From the NCBI GenBank assembly GCA_964602655.1, contig CAZRSF010000002.1, positions 1 through 64,000 on the forward strand: 64,000 bases of DNA, in the 5' to 3' direction. Both the position numbers and the translations under genes were made by a program. Positions 41,878 to 49,506 of the stretch are shown in pieces; within the stretch, counting starts at the first letter, position 1; every line of letters starts with the position of its first letter. This DNA is from Moduliflexus sp964602655 (lineage in GTDB: Bacteria; Moduliflexota; Moduliflexia; Moduliflexales; Moduliflexaceae). The notes beneath the pieces are model-generated. The model did not search any database and was not told the DNA's origin. It saw only the letters and a list, made by a program, of their open reading frames with translations.

Positions 41878-42123
41878 GGATTCCCCTTCCTGGAGGCATG
41901 GCTGTTAAGTTCTCAAACGCACCAACGGCGCGAGTCATATTCGCCCAGGGTGATACCCTGGGAAAAATGGACGATTCGGCGTTCACGCCCTGAAAGGGCG
42001 GCTCATCAGCCTCATGAACCGCCCTTTCAGGGCGAATCTCGCTACTCTTCTGTCTTCCCAGGGCTGGCGCCCTGGGCTAATATGACTGCGCCCTTTCAGG
42101 GCGGAAAAACAGAACGTAACAGC
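41878..42123. repeat. Composite palindromic array (CCCAGGG / CCCTGAAAGGGCG), copy A
   Basis: Ordered modules: TTCCTGGAGG, GGCTGTTAAGTTCTC, CACCAACGGCGCGAGTCATAT, a CCCAGGG-TGATA-CCCTGGG hairpin, GCCCTGAAAGGGCGG and its complement CCGCCCTTTCAGGGC, then CCCAGGGCTGGCGCCCTGGGCTAATATGA. The element at 63614 has the same modules, partly in reverse order, because the whole unit is a large palindrome. It occupies most of the 528-base gap between rsmB and the 5'-nucleotidase gene. Confidence 0.75.
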
Positions 42124-42362
42124 CTTACTCTCAGTGGGGAGTTCATGGGCATCGTTCTGAACTTGGTGAGTAAGGTCAGTGAATCATCATTGGGGCGTAA
42201 CCCGGCGTTACTGATACATGAGCGTTCTTCTGAATGAAAACTTCTTGACAGAACACAAACGTTCTACATAACGTCTCTCTCGTTCATGGCATGTTACAAT
42301 CCTGAAGGACACATACGAACAGAACATCACGCGGAATCATCCGCAAAATAAAGGAGGAACGC

Positions 42363-43967
42363 ATGAAGACAATGAAACGATTGCAACGCTACATTCGTTT
42401 GCTGTCAATCCTTTCTATTTTTACCTTACTTTTTCTGCCAACGTCCGGTTTTGCCAAAACCTATCAACTTACCATTCTTCATACCAACGATCATCATGGG
42501 CATTTTCTCAAATTCAATCCGTATCCGGTGATGGATGTCGGCGGATTGTCCGCACAGTCAACGTTAGTGAATATTGTTCGCGCGGAAGTCGCGGAACAGG
42601 GCGGGCATGTGCTGCTGCTCTCTGCCGGAGATGTGAATACGGGCATTCCCGAATCGGATATGCTTGACGCTGAGCCGGATATGAAATTGATGAATATGAT
42701 TGGCTATGACGCCATGGCGTTGGGCAATCATGAATTCGATAAGCCGCGCGATGTGTTATTGAAACAAAAAGAATGGGCGACGTTCCCGTTCCTCGCGGCG
42801 AATATCGTGAAAAAAGATTCCGGCGAAACGTTGGTCGAGCCGTATGTGATCAAAGAATTCGACGGCTTGAAAGTCGCGATTCTCGGATTGACGACGGAAG
42901 AAACGCCGATCCTGACGTTGCCCGAAAATACGGCAGACCTGAAATTTACGAGCGTGATCGAGACCGCGAAAACCCTTGTGCCGAAATTGCGCGAAGAAGC
43001 GGATATCGTGATTGCGCTGACGCATCTCGGATTCTTCGAAGATTCCGGCGGCGGATATAAATCGCCGGGCGATCTGAAATTGGCGAAGGACGTGCCGGGA
43101 ATAGACATTATTGTTGGCGGGCATTCGCATACGGAACTCAAAGAAGCGCAGACGGTCAATAAAACGGTCATCGTTCAAGCTGGCGAATGGTCGCAGAATG
43201 TCGGGCGGCTCGACCTGAAAATAGATACGGACGCGCCGGAGAAAATCACGGAAAGCAGCTATCGTTTGATCCCGGTGAACATGAAAAAACGGGTCAAATA
43301 TAACGAAAAAACGTATTACATGTTCGCTGACAAAGGGTATCTCGAAGATCAGGAAGTTCTGGATATGATCGCGCCGTATGCGGAACAGGCCGGAAAACTT
43401 CTGGCAGAACCTCTCGGCGAAGCGGCAGACCTGCTGGTGGGATCGAAAGAGAAAGTGCGCGCCGAAGAAACCAATTTAGCGAATTTGGTCACGGATGCGA
43501 TGCGCGCGAAAACCGGCGCAGAAATCGCGCTGCAAAACGGCGGCGGCATTCGCGCCGATATTGCGCCCGGGCAGATTACCTATAAAGACATCCTGACGAT
43601 TCAGCCGTTCGGCAATACGCTCGCATTGGTTGACATGACCGGGCAGCAGATTATGGAGACGCTGGCGTATGCCGCCACCGTCGAACCGGGCAACGGCGCG
43701 TTTTTGCAAGTGTCCGGCCTGAAATGGACGAATAATAAAGGCGTGGCGGAAAATGTGACGGTCGGCGGCCAACCGCTTGATTTGCAGAAAACCTATAAAG
43801 TCGTGACGAACAACTTTATGGCTGCGGGCGGCGACGGCTATAAAATGCTGAAAGACCTGCCGCAAGTCAACACCGGTTTTGTGGATGCCGATGCCATGAA
43901 AGAGTATATCCGAAAGGCCGGAAAAGTTGACCCGAAAGTCGAAGGTCGGCTGACGATTATCAAGTAG
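42363..43967 (+). CDS. Periplasmic 5'-nucleotidase (UshA family)
   Basis: A 534-residue secreted enzyme that dephosphorylates extracellular nucleotides to nucleosides. Signal peptide about 1-31 (ends SGFA). The metallophosphoesterase domain has ILHTNDHHGHF (D43, H45), ALGNHEFD and VGGHSHTEL. The C-terminal substrate-binding domain has NGGGIRADIAPG and IQPFGNTLALVD, and MAAGGDGYKML near the end. AAAGGAGG lies upstream. It stands just before the BMP-type nucleoside uptake genes, a logical salvage pathway: nucleotidase outside, importer after. Confidence 0.93.
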   Translation: MKTMKRLQRYIRLLSILSIFTLLFLPTSGFAKTYQLTILHTNDHHGHFLKFNPYPVMDVGGLSAQSTLVNIVRAEVAEQGGHVLLLSAGDVNTGIPESDMLDAEPDMKLMNMIGYDAMALGNHEFDKPRDVLLKQKEWATFPFLAANIVKKDSGETLVEPYVIKEFDGLKVAILGLTTEETPILTLPENTADLKFTSVIETAKTLVPKLREEADIVIALTHLGFFEDSGGGYKSPGDLKLAKDVPGIDIIVGGHSHTELKEAQTVNKTVIVQAGEWSQNVGRLDLKIDTDAPEKITESSYRLIPVNMKKRVKYNEKTYYMFADKGYLEDQEVLDMIAPYAEQAGKLLAEPLGEAADLLVGSKEKVRAEETNLANLVTDAMRAKTGAEIALQNGGGIRADIAPGQITYKDILTIQPFGNTLALVDMTGQQIMETLAYAATVEPGNGAFLQVSGLKWTNNKGVAENVTVGGQPLDLQKTYKVVTNNFMAAGGDGYKMLKDLPQVNTGFVDADAMKEYIRKAGKVDPKVEGRLTIIK

Positions 43968-43977
43968 TATTTCAATT

Positions 43978-44010
43978 AACCCTGCCAGGGTTTCGAACCC
44001 TGGCAGGGTT
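43978..44010. repeat. CCTGNCAGGG palindrome, copy 4
   Basis: AACCCTGCCAGGG-TTTCGAA-CCCTGGCAGGGTT, 11 bases past the nucleotidase stop. It may serve as its terminator stem. Confidence 0.8.
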
Positions 44011-44125
44011 GAATAGAGGCGCAATGTCGTCTCTACGCCGGGCAATGCGTTGTCTTGGCTTGTTATCACCCGGAGCGTTGTTCGCGCTCTGACATCACTA
44101 ACTTATTCAAGGAGGACTTTGTATC

Positions 44126-45160
44126 ATGTTCAAAAAAATCTTGTCTGCGGTATGTCTGATGGCGTTGTTCGTTGGAATGAGCGTGTCTGCTCAGGCCGAA
44201 CTGAAAGTCGGCATGGTGTTCGATGTCGGCGGCAAAGGCGATCAGTCCTTTAACGACTCCGCCTATCGCGGATTGCAATGGGCTGCCGAAGCGTTCGGCA
44301 TCAAACACGTGGAAATCGAACCGGGCGCGGATGCTGATCGCGAAACCGGGTTGCGCATGATCGCCAATCAGGGATTCGATCTCGTCATCGGCGTCGGCTT
44401 CTTGTTCACAGATGCGATTACTGCGGTTGCCAAAGAATTCCCTGACACCAAATTTGCCATCGTGGACGGCTTTATCGCAGATGTGCCCAACGTATCGTCG
44501 CTGCTGTTTACGGAAAATGACGGTTCGTTCTTAGTCGGCGTGATTGCTGCCATGAGAGCCAAAGCGGACGGCAAAGACACATTGGGCTTCGTCGGCGGCA
44601 TGGATATTCCGTTGATCCACAAATTCGAAGCCGGCTATCGCGAAGGCATCAAATATGCCTGCCCGGACTGCAAACTGTTGAGCGATTACGCAGGCTCCGA
44701 ACCGAAAGCGTTTGCTGATCCGGTGAAAGGCAAAGAACTCGCCTTAGCTCAGATCGATAAAGGCGCAGCGGTCATTTATCATGCGTCCGGTCTGACAGGC
44801 GCAGGCGTGTATGAAGCCGGAAAAGAACGCAAAGTCTATGTCATCGGCGTGGATTCCAACCAGAATCATTTGGGCAAAATTGCTGATACCGGCGAAAATT
44901 TCGGCCTGACCAGCATGTTGAAACAAGTTGACGTGGCGGTGTATCTGACAGTCAAAGACGTTGTCGAAGGGACATTCAAGGGTGGCCCAAGGAATTTCGG
45001 CCTGGCGGATACGGTGACGATAAAAGACCAAACCTATCGCGGTATCTTCTATGCGATGGACGAACATAACAAAGACCTCGTGACCCCGGAAATGATTGAG
45101 AAGGTCACGGAAGCCGAAAAGAAAATCATCGCAGGCGAAATCAAAGTGCCTCAAGAGTAA
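44126..45160 (+). CDS. BMP-family (BmpA/PnrA) nucleoside-binding ABC protein
   Basis: A 344-residue periplasmic binding protein. The signal peptide MFKKILSAVCLMALFVGMSV ends near AQA, with no lipobox Cys. The mature start LKVGMVFDVGGKGDQSFNDS is the hallmark of the BMP/PnrA family, which binds purine nucleosides. The ribosome site AAGGAGGAC is strong. It would normally be followed directly by its ATPase and permeases; here they lie 4.3 kb away beyond a cassette-like island, with a terminator in between. Confidence 0.93.
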   Translation: MFKKILSAVCLMALFVGMSVSAQAELKVGMVFDVGGKGDQSFNDSAYRGLQWAAEAFGIKHVEIEPGADADRETGLRMIANQGFDLVIGVGFLFTDAITAVAKEFPDTKFAIVDGFIADVPNVSSLLFTENDGSFLVGVIAAMRAKADGKDTLGFVGGMDIPLIHKFEAGYREGIKYACPDCKLLSDYAGSEPKAFADPVKGKELALAQIDKGAAVIYHASGLTGAGVYEAGKERKVYVIGVDSNQNHLGKIADTGENFGLTSMLKQVDVAVYLTVKDVVEGTFKGGPRNFGLADTVTIKDQTYRGIFYAMDEHNKDLVTPEMIEKVTEAEKKIIAGEIKVPQE

Positions 45161-45171
45161 GTGATGTAATG

Positions 45172-45206
45172 ACACCTTGCGGAGTCATCCGCAAGGTGTT
45201 TTTTTT
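45172..45206 (+). terminator. Rho-independent terminator after bmp
   Basis: ACACCTTGCGGA and TCCGCAAGGTGT pair around GTCA and are followed by seven T. Confidence 0.9.
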
Positions 45207-45268
45207 AGTGATTCGGAATCGCCGCCGTCTTGGTGGTACAAGCAGAGCCGATGATTCAATCATATTTT

Positions 45269-45275
45269 GTTCGGC
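45269..45275 (+). other. Core-like recombination site GTTCGGC at left edge
   Basis: Identical to the right-hand core of the first attC-like site (46905-46911), and followed by similar AT-rich sequence. It lies just ahead of the first AT-rich gene, in the position expected for the left junction of a cassette array. Seven bases alone are weak evidence. Confidence 0.35.
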
Positions 45276-45329
45276 AGTATTGTGTTAAATTAACATAAGC
45301 ATTCAACAGAAAGAAAAAAAGTAATATTT

Positions 45330-46598
45330 ATGGAAAGTGAGGAAAATGACAATATGATTTTGAATATACAGCCAGTTTTCAAATTATTGCAGCGACATAA
45401 AACGATGCTTTTTCGCGTAGAATTTATGTGTGCTATCGCATTTATCATTTTTTTCTTTTTCCCCTGGATTACTCTTCTTAATTCAAAAACTCTTGCTGGA
45501 TATCAGATGCTTCATATCACAACTGATTTGAGAGAACATATTTCATTGAGTGGAGAATTATTCTGTTATCTTGTCTATTTACTGCCTATTCTCAGTATGA
45601 CGATGTGTATATCAGAAATATTGGGAAAAAGAAATAAGATGATTATTGGAATGACTGGAATATTGCCATTAGGATTTTTTGCCTATTATGAGTATTTAAA
45701 ATATTTTGCATCATTAGTGCTGGTTGAATCGTCAACATCTCTTGAAACTCGTCCGTGGTGGAATCCATTTAAATCAAAAGAGGTGATGACAATAACTCCT
45801 ATTCTCGGCGACTTAGAAGTAGGTGCATATTTGACATTATTCACCGCTGTTATTCTGTTGATCGCCTTGATGCTTGATAAATCTCAAACCTCTTCTCAAA
45901 CAGAGATATTGTTGAAAAAAGAAATGCCATCTTTTCGCGTAACCTGTACTCGAATCTTATTTGGAGAGTGGAATCATTTGCGAAGACGCCAAATAACCGG
46001 ACTATTCTTTGGCATTGCAGCGATTGGATGTTTTACGATGTGGAATGTTCCGAAAGTATGGCAAGATGCTCCGGCATGGAGCCGATGGATGTTTATTCCA
46101 TTTGGGGAAATGCAGATGGTAAGGTTTCCGTCATTACTGGCAACCATACTTTCTTTATGTGTCATTATATCACTTTCTCAACGTCGCTTTATTGATTGCC
46201 ATGTTGATAATGTATTTGGAATGCTCTCTCTTCTTGTCAATAGTTGGAGTTTTGCCTTAGTTATTGAATTAGTGATGGGACGGATGGATCGCTTTTTTGA
46301 GGGAGGAATTTCTTCGTTTTTGCTCGTTACCTTGTATGCCCTATCATTATTAGGTATTCGTGAGGTCGTGCCATTTGCAATGGGCGGGATTGTCGTATTA
46401 CTTATGATTCAACTTATTGCAGCAGAAGAGAAACTGTTTATTCCAGGGTATTTTGGGGCGATCACGCTCTTTCTATCATTAGCATTACAGTTTCAAGAGT
46501 TTCTTCCTCAGTTACATCTTCTCTCATCGGTTCATCATAATCAGCCAGAACCGAAAGAAACAACACCAAAAGATTCGTCTTCAATAGAGGTTTCATAA
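45330..46598 (+). CDS. Hypothetical polytopic membrane protein
   Basis: A 422-residue AT-rich protein with about eight to ten hydrophobic segments (for example MLFRVEFMCAIAFIIFFFF, LFTAVILLIALML and SFLLVTLYALSLLGI) and a polar Pro/Ser/Thr tail. No family is recognised. A second ATG at 45354 has GAGG upstream and is an alternative start. Its stop overlaps the ATG of the next small gene (TAATG), so the two are translated together. First cargo of the proposed cassette array; base composition is unlike the adjacent transporter genes. Confidence 0.6.
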   Translation: MESEENDNMILNIQPVFKLLQRHKTMLFRVEFMCAIAFIIFFFFPWITLLNSKTLAGYQMLHITTDLREHISLSGELFCYLVYLLPILSMTMCISEILGKRNKMIIGMTGILPLGFFAYYEYLKYFASLVLVESSTSLETRPWWNPFKSKEVMTITPILGDLEVGAYLTLFTAVILLIALMLDKSQTSSQTEILLKKEMPSFRVTCTRILFGEWNHLRRRQITGLFFGIAAIGCFTMWNVPKVWQDAPAWSRWMFIPFGEMQMVRFPSLLATILSLCVIISLSQRRFIDCHVDNVFGMLSLLVNSWSFALVIELVMGRMDRFFEGGISSFLLVTLYALSLLGIREVVPFAMGGIVVLLMIQLIAAEEKLFIPGYFGAITLFLSLALQFQEFLPQLHLLSSVHHNQPEPKETTPKDSSSIEVS

Positions 46599-46822
46599 TG
46601 AAAGGAATCATTGTCTTCTGCTTAGGAGTGATTGCTGTACTGTATTTGCTTAATATTGGTGTCGGAGTCATTGAATTAATTCCTGATAATATTCCATTTG
46701 TTGGAAATTTGGATGAAGGAAGTGCGGCTCTTCTTCTTTTAATGTGTTTACGATATTTTGATCTTGATTTAACAAAGATTTTTGAGAAAAGTAATAAGAC
46801 TCGACAGACATTGAATGGGTGA
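46598..46822 (+). CDS. Small DUF1232-like membrane protein
   Basis: A 74-residue protein. VIAVLYLLNIGVGVIELIPD followed by NIPFVGNLDEGSAALLLLMC resembles the DUF1232 pattern (D-x-IPD-x-IP-x-G-x-LD), a short membrane domain of unknown function. It is coupled to the upstream membrane protein by a one-base overlap and ends 37 bases before the first attC-like site. Confidence 0.6.
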   Translation: MKGIIVFCLGVIAVLYLLNIGVGVIELIPDNIPFVGNLDEGSAALLLLMCLRYFDLDLTKIFEKSNKTRQTLNG

Positions 46823-46858
46823 TAAATAAAGTAAACATAGAAACCTATAAGCAAAGAT

Positions 46859-46911
46859 GCCGAACAATGCGCTTGCACCGGACTTCGCAGCCTGAAGCGT
46901 GGTCGTTCGGC
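46859..46911 (+). other. attC-like site 1
   Basis: GCCGAAC (46859) and GTTCGGC (46905) are perfectly complementary ends, and AATGCGCTTGCA follows the first. Ends of this kind (R'' and R' boxes, with AAC...GTT conserved) define integron attC sites. At 53 bp with a weak inner stem it is a short member. It separates two unrelated plus-strand genes. Confidence 0.6.
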
Positions 46912-46933
46912 ATTAATTTAGCGAGGCAATTCA

Positions 46934-47623
46934 TTGGAATCTCAAACTAAAATAATGGTAATATGGGGGGAGCTTCTCAAACTGGTGCACACACAACGCC
47001 CTCTTTTGGTTCCTAGATTTAAAAATGCAATCCCAATATCATTAACAGACGGTGAACTCACTCTTGGATTTCACCCAGATGCTGAATTTACGAGGATTAC
47101 CATAGAGAACCCTAAAAATTTGGCCTTTCTTAATGAAATCCTACAATCATATTTTGGACATCCCGTTAGAATTAGAACTACACTCCTTAATTATCCAGAG
47201 TCAGTTAATCATAATGACTTTCAAAAAATAGAACAAAATGATGAACATAATATTATATCCATCGATAATGCCTTTCGCGAAAAGTATAAAGCTGAATATC
47301 GTACTGAGGATGGACATTATGTCAGATCGAAAGCAGAGGTACTCATTGATAATTGGTTGTATCATGCAGGAATTGTCCATGCCTATGAAAGGAAGTTACC
47401 AATTGAGCAAGATGTGTATTCGGATTTTTATGTGCCACAAAAAAAGATATATATTGAATTTTGGGGAAGTGAAGATAAAAAATATCTGTCCCGAAAAAAA
47501 GAAAAACAGAATATCTATAAAAAATATCATCTAAATTTAATAGAACTCATAGATAAAGATGTCGCAAATATTGATGATGCCTTACCACGTAAATTAATAA
47601 AATTTGGCGTACAGATCGTTTAA
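46934..47623 (+). CDS. DNA pol III tau-tail-like plus PD-(D/E)XK-like protein
   Basis: A 229-residue AT-rich protein. Residues about 8-90 (IWGELLKLVHTQRPLLVPRF, LTLGFHPDAEF, YFGHPVRIRTT) look like the C-terminal domain of the polymerase III tau subunit. Residues about 125-200 (RSKAEVLIDNWLYHAGIVHA, DVYSDFYVPQKKIYIEFWG) follow the restriction-endonuclease-like pattern found in many small nucleases, with the E...D...E-x-W order; the usual Lys is not obvious. The start is TTG 46934; ATG 46955 is an alternative. Second cargo of the cassette array. Function unproven. Confidence 0.55.
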   Translation: MESQTKIMVIWGELLKLVHTQRPLLVPRFKNAIPISLTDGELTLGFHPDAEFTRITIENPKNLAFLNEILQSYFGHPVRIRTTLLNYPESVNHNDFQKIEQNDEHNIISIDNAFREKYKAEYRTEDGHYVRSKAEVLIDNWLYHAGIVHAYERKLPIEQDVYSDFYVPQKKIYIEFWGSEDKKYLSRKKEKQNIYKKYHLNLIELIDKDVANIDDALPRKLIKFGVQIV

Positions 47624-47636
47624 TTCATCACGATAA

Positions 47637-47753
47637 GCCGAACAATGCGCTTGCAGGCGACTTCGCAGAGGACGCGGGATAAAATTCAGTGGCTCAAGAT
47701 GACGTTTATGTGGCCGCGCCCTCTGTTTGCACGATGAAGCACCGTGTTTCGGC
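47637..47753 (+). other. attC-like site 2
   Basis: It begins GCCGAACAATGCGCTTGCA and ends GTTTCGGC. The inner arms CAGAGGACGCGG and CCGCGCCCTCTG pair. It lies 14 bases past the nuclease-like gene stop. Its inner 32-base block (CTTCGCAGAGG...AATTCAGTGG) reappears inverted in site 3, as expected if both derive from a folded, palindromic ancestor. The end box has one extra T compared with the core consensus. Confidence 0.65.
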
Positions 47754-47909
47754 TTCGTATTGAGTGTGCCAGTAATCATCAGATACTCCGAATCCTCACT
47801 CGTCTCAAAATAAAATTGACACGAACCCTTTTTCCTCTCATATTGGTATAACATCTGATGTTTGACGTTATCGTGAGGCACATACGACACCATTGGGAAT
47901 ATTCTCATT

Positions 47910-48266
47910 ATGCAACAAGCGGAAACAGGTAGCATGTCTCAGATTCCTCGCCAGATTCGTGACCTTATCGAGCAATTCGCGAAGGAGAGTAAATCGGTGT
48001 TGCATCACCATCTCATCGCTGAATATCTCTTCGGGTCGTATGCCAGAGGGACATATACGTCGGAATCAGATATTGATATTTTATTGCTCGTAGATCGATT
48101 TACGCCTGAAATACGACGACAGATGAGCAGTTTAGCGACTGAGTATTCGTTACGCTATAATGTCTATATTTCTCCCATCATCAAAGACCGTCAGGTCTGG
48201 ACGCAGAATCAGCAGTATAATACTTTATTTTACCAAAATGTCACCCGAGAAGGGATTCCATTATGA
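47910..48266 (+). CDS. mntA: MNT-family nucleotidyltransferase (antitoxin)
   Basis: A 118-residue minimal nucleotidyltransferase. The active-site motif GSYARG (42-47) is followed by D54-I-D56, the metal-binding pair. In HEPN/MNT (type VII) modules the MNT protein neutralises the HEPN toxin by AMPylation. The overlap ATGA with the next gene links their translation. ATG 47934 (MSQIPRQ) is an alternative start. Third cargo of the cassette array. Confidence 0.88.
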   Translation: MQQAETGSMSQIPRQIRDLIEQFAKESKSVLHHHLIAEYLFGSYARGTYTSESDIDILLLVDRFTPEIRRQMSSLATEYSLRYNVYISPIIKDRQVWTQNQQYNTLFYQNVTREGIPL

Positions 48267-48694
48267 TTGACGAACAGGCGCAGACCTTATCAGCATACCG
48301 AATGAGTAAAGCGAACACCGTCCTTGTCCAAGCAGAACTCTTGCTCAAGAATCATCAGTATGATGGGAGTATCAATCGTTCGTATTATGCGATATTGACA
48401 GCAGTACGTGCCCTCTTAGCATTAGTTCGACTTGATAGTCGGAGCCATCAAGGGGTGATCTCATTTTTTGATCGGTATTTTGTCAAAACCAATCTGTTTG
48501 AAAAACAGTACAGCCAATTCCTTCATACCGCCTTTGATGCTCGTCAAGATACCGATTATGAAGACTTCTATGTCCCCTCAGCAAGAGACGCGCAGGAACA
48601 GTATGACCATGCATGTCAACTGCTTCAGGAAATCGAGCAGAAATGCCAGTTATTTTTGGAAGAGAAATTGACATTGCCAACAATCTCGTCATGA
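48263..48694 (+). CDS. hepT: HEPN-domain protein (toxin of MNT pair)
   Basis: A 143-residue all-helical protein. The HEPN catalytic motif R-x(4-6)-H is R56-LDSRS-H62, followed by GVISFFDRYFV and the usual ARQDTDYEDF segment. HEPN toxins of this group are RNases, some cleaving tRNA. It overlaps the MNT gene by 4 bases. An attC-like site starts 14 bases after its stop, so toxin and antitoxin travel as one unit. Confidence 0.88.
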   Translation: MIDEQAQTLSAYRMSKANTVLVQAELLLKNHQYDGSINRSYYAILTAVRALLALVRLDSRSHQGVISFFDRYFVKTNLFEKQYSQFLHTAFDARQDTDYEDFYVPSARDAQEQYDHACQLLQEIEQKCQLFLEEKLTLPTISS

Positions 48695-48707
48695 TACAGG
48701 GAAGAAA

Positions 48708-48816
48708 GCCGAACAATGGGCTTCATCGTGCGAGCAGAGGGTGTGGCCACTTTTTACCACTGAATTTTATCCCGCGCCCTCTGCGAAGTCCGGTGAAGCG
48801 CGGTCGTTAGTTGGGC
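48708..48816 (+). other. attC-like site 3
   Basis: It begins GCCGAACAATGGGCTTCA and ends GCGCGGTCGTTA-GTTGGGC, a perfect GTTRRRY core at 48810-48816. The strong inner stem is CAGAGGGTG/CGCCCTCTG. It is the most convincing of the four sites and has a normal attC length (109 bp). Confidence 0.7.
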
Positions 48817-48886
48817 GTTATCGCAGTACACGGCAGAATGACAAAGGGAAATGGTGAGAAGCTCTCATCGTGATGGAGAGAATGCT

Positions 48887-49390
48887 ATGAAATATCTCTT
48901 CGAAACGGAACGGCTGAAGATCAGGGAATTGAATGATGCTGATGAGCAAGACCTGGCAGACATCCTCCTGAACAACAACTCGATGAAATACTATGCCAAA
49001 GTATTTACTGAAAGTGATGTCAAGGAATGGATCAAGAAAAATCAAGAGCGCTACACAACAAATGGCTTTGGGTTATGGGCGGTGATTCGAAAGGGCGATG
49101 ACGTGTTTCTTGGCGATTGCGGCGTCACGCTCCAGCAGATTGACAATGAAGTCCTGCCGGAGATCGGATTTCATATCAAAGAAGCCTATTGCAGACGAGG
49201 GTATGCCGCAGAAGCTGCATTAGGATCGTTACGATATGTCAAGGAAACCCATAATATCAAGAGCATATATTCGTATTGTCATCGAGAGAATATCCCATCA
49301 CAAGGCGTCATGAAGAAAATAGGCATGCATTTCATGAAGACGTATAAGCGTGGAGCGCAAGAAATCGTTGTGTACGGAAAGGATATATGA
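48887..49390 (+). CDS. GNAT-family N-acetyltransferase (RimJ/RimL type)
   Basis: A 167-residue acetyltransferase: FETERLKIRELNDADEQDL at the N-terminus, EIGFHIKEAYCRRGYAAEAA with the acetyl-CoA-binding R-R-G-Y-A-A pattern, and ENIPSQGVMKKIGM near the end. Targets could be protein N-termini, small amines or antibiotics; none can be chosen. Start ATG 48887 follows GGAGAG, chosen over 48851. Fourth cargo of the cassette array, a class often found in cassettes. Confidence 0.9.
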   Translation: MKYLFETERLKIRELNDADEQDLADILLNNNSMKYYAKVFTESDVKEWIKKNQERYTTNGFGLWAVIRKGDDVFLGDCGVTLQQIDNEVLPEIGFHIKEAYCRRGYAAEAALGSLRYVKETHNIKSIYSYCHRENIPSQGVMKKIGMHFMKTYKRGAQEIVVYGKDI

Positions 49391-49393
49391 ACC

Positions 49394-49490
49394 AGCGAAC
49401 AATGCGCATGAGCAGCGACCAGAACGGGCGGGAAAATAGGTTGCTGTTCCTTCAAGTGTGGCAGCGCAGGAAATGTTCGAATCGTTCAGA
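49394..49490 (+). other. Degenerate attC-like site 4
   Basis: It starts AGCGAACAATGCGCATGAGCA four bases past the GNAT stop. The far end is unclear: GTTCGAA (49475) or GTTCAGA (49484) are the candidates, neither fully matching. The inner pairs GAGCAGCGACC and GGTTGCTGTTCC are weak. The position is right for the end of the array, directly before the AAGGAGG site of the ABC ATPase gene. Confidence 0.45.
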
Positions 49491-49506
49491 ATGAAGGAGG
49501 TTCTTC

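Larger units (their letters stand above)
45269..49490 (+). mobile_element. Putative integron-type gene-cassette array without integrase (CALIN-like)
   Basis: An AT-rich block between the bmp and ABC-ATPase genes. It starts with a GTTCGGC core-like site at 45269-45275 and holds four units, each with one or two plus-strand genes followed within 40 bases by an attC-like site. The sites start (G/A)(C/G)CGAACAATG and end GTT(C/G/T)-type cores. Cargo: membrane protein plus DUF1232-like, tau-like/nuclease-like, MNT-HEPN toxin-antitoxin, and GNAT acetyltransferase, all cassette-type functions. No tyrosine recombinase lies in the window. Boundaries are inferred from the core sites. Site 4 is degenerate. 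Confidence 0.6.
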
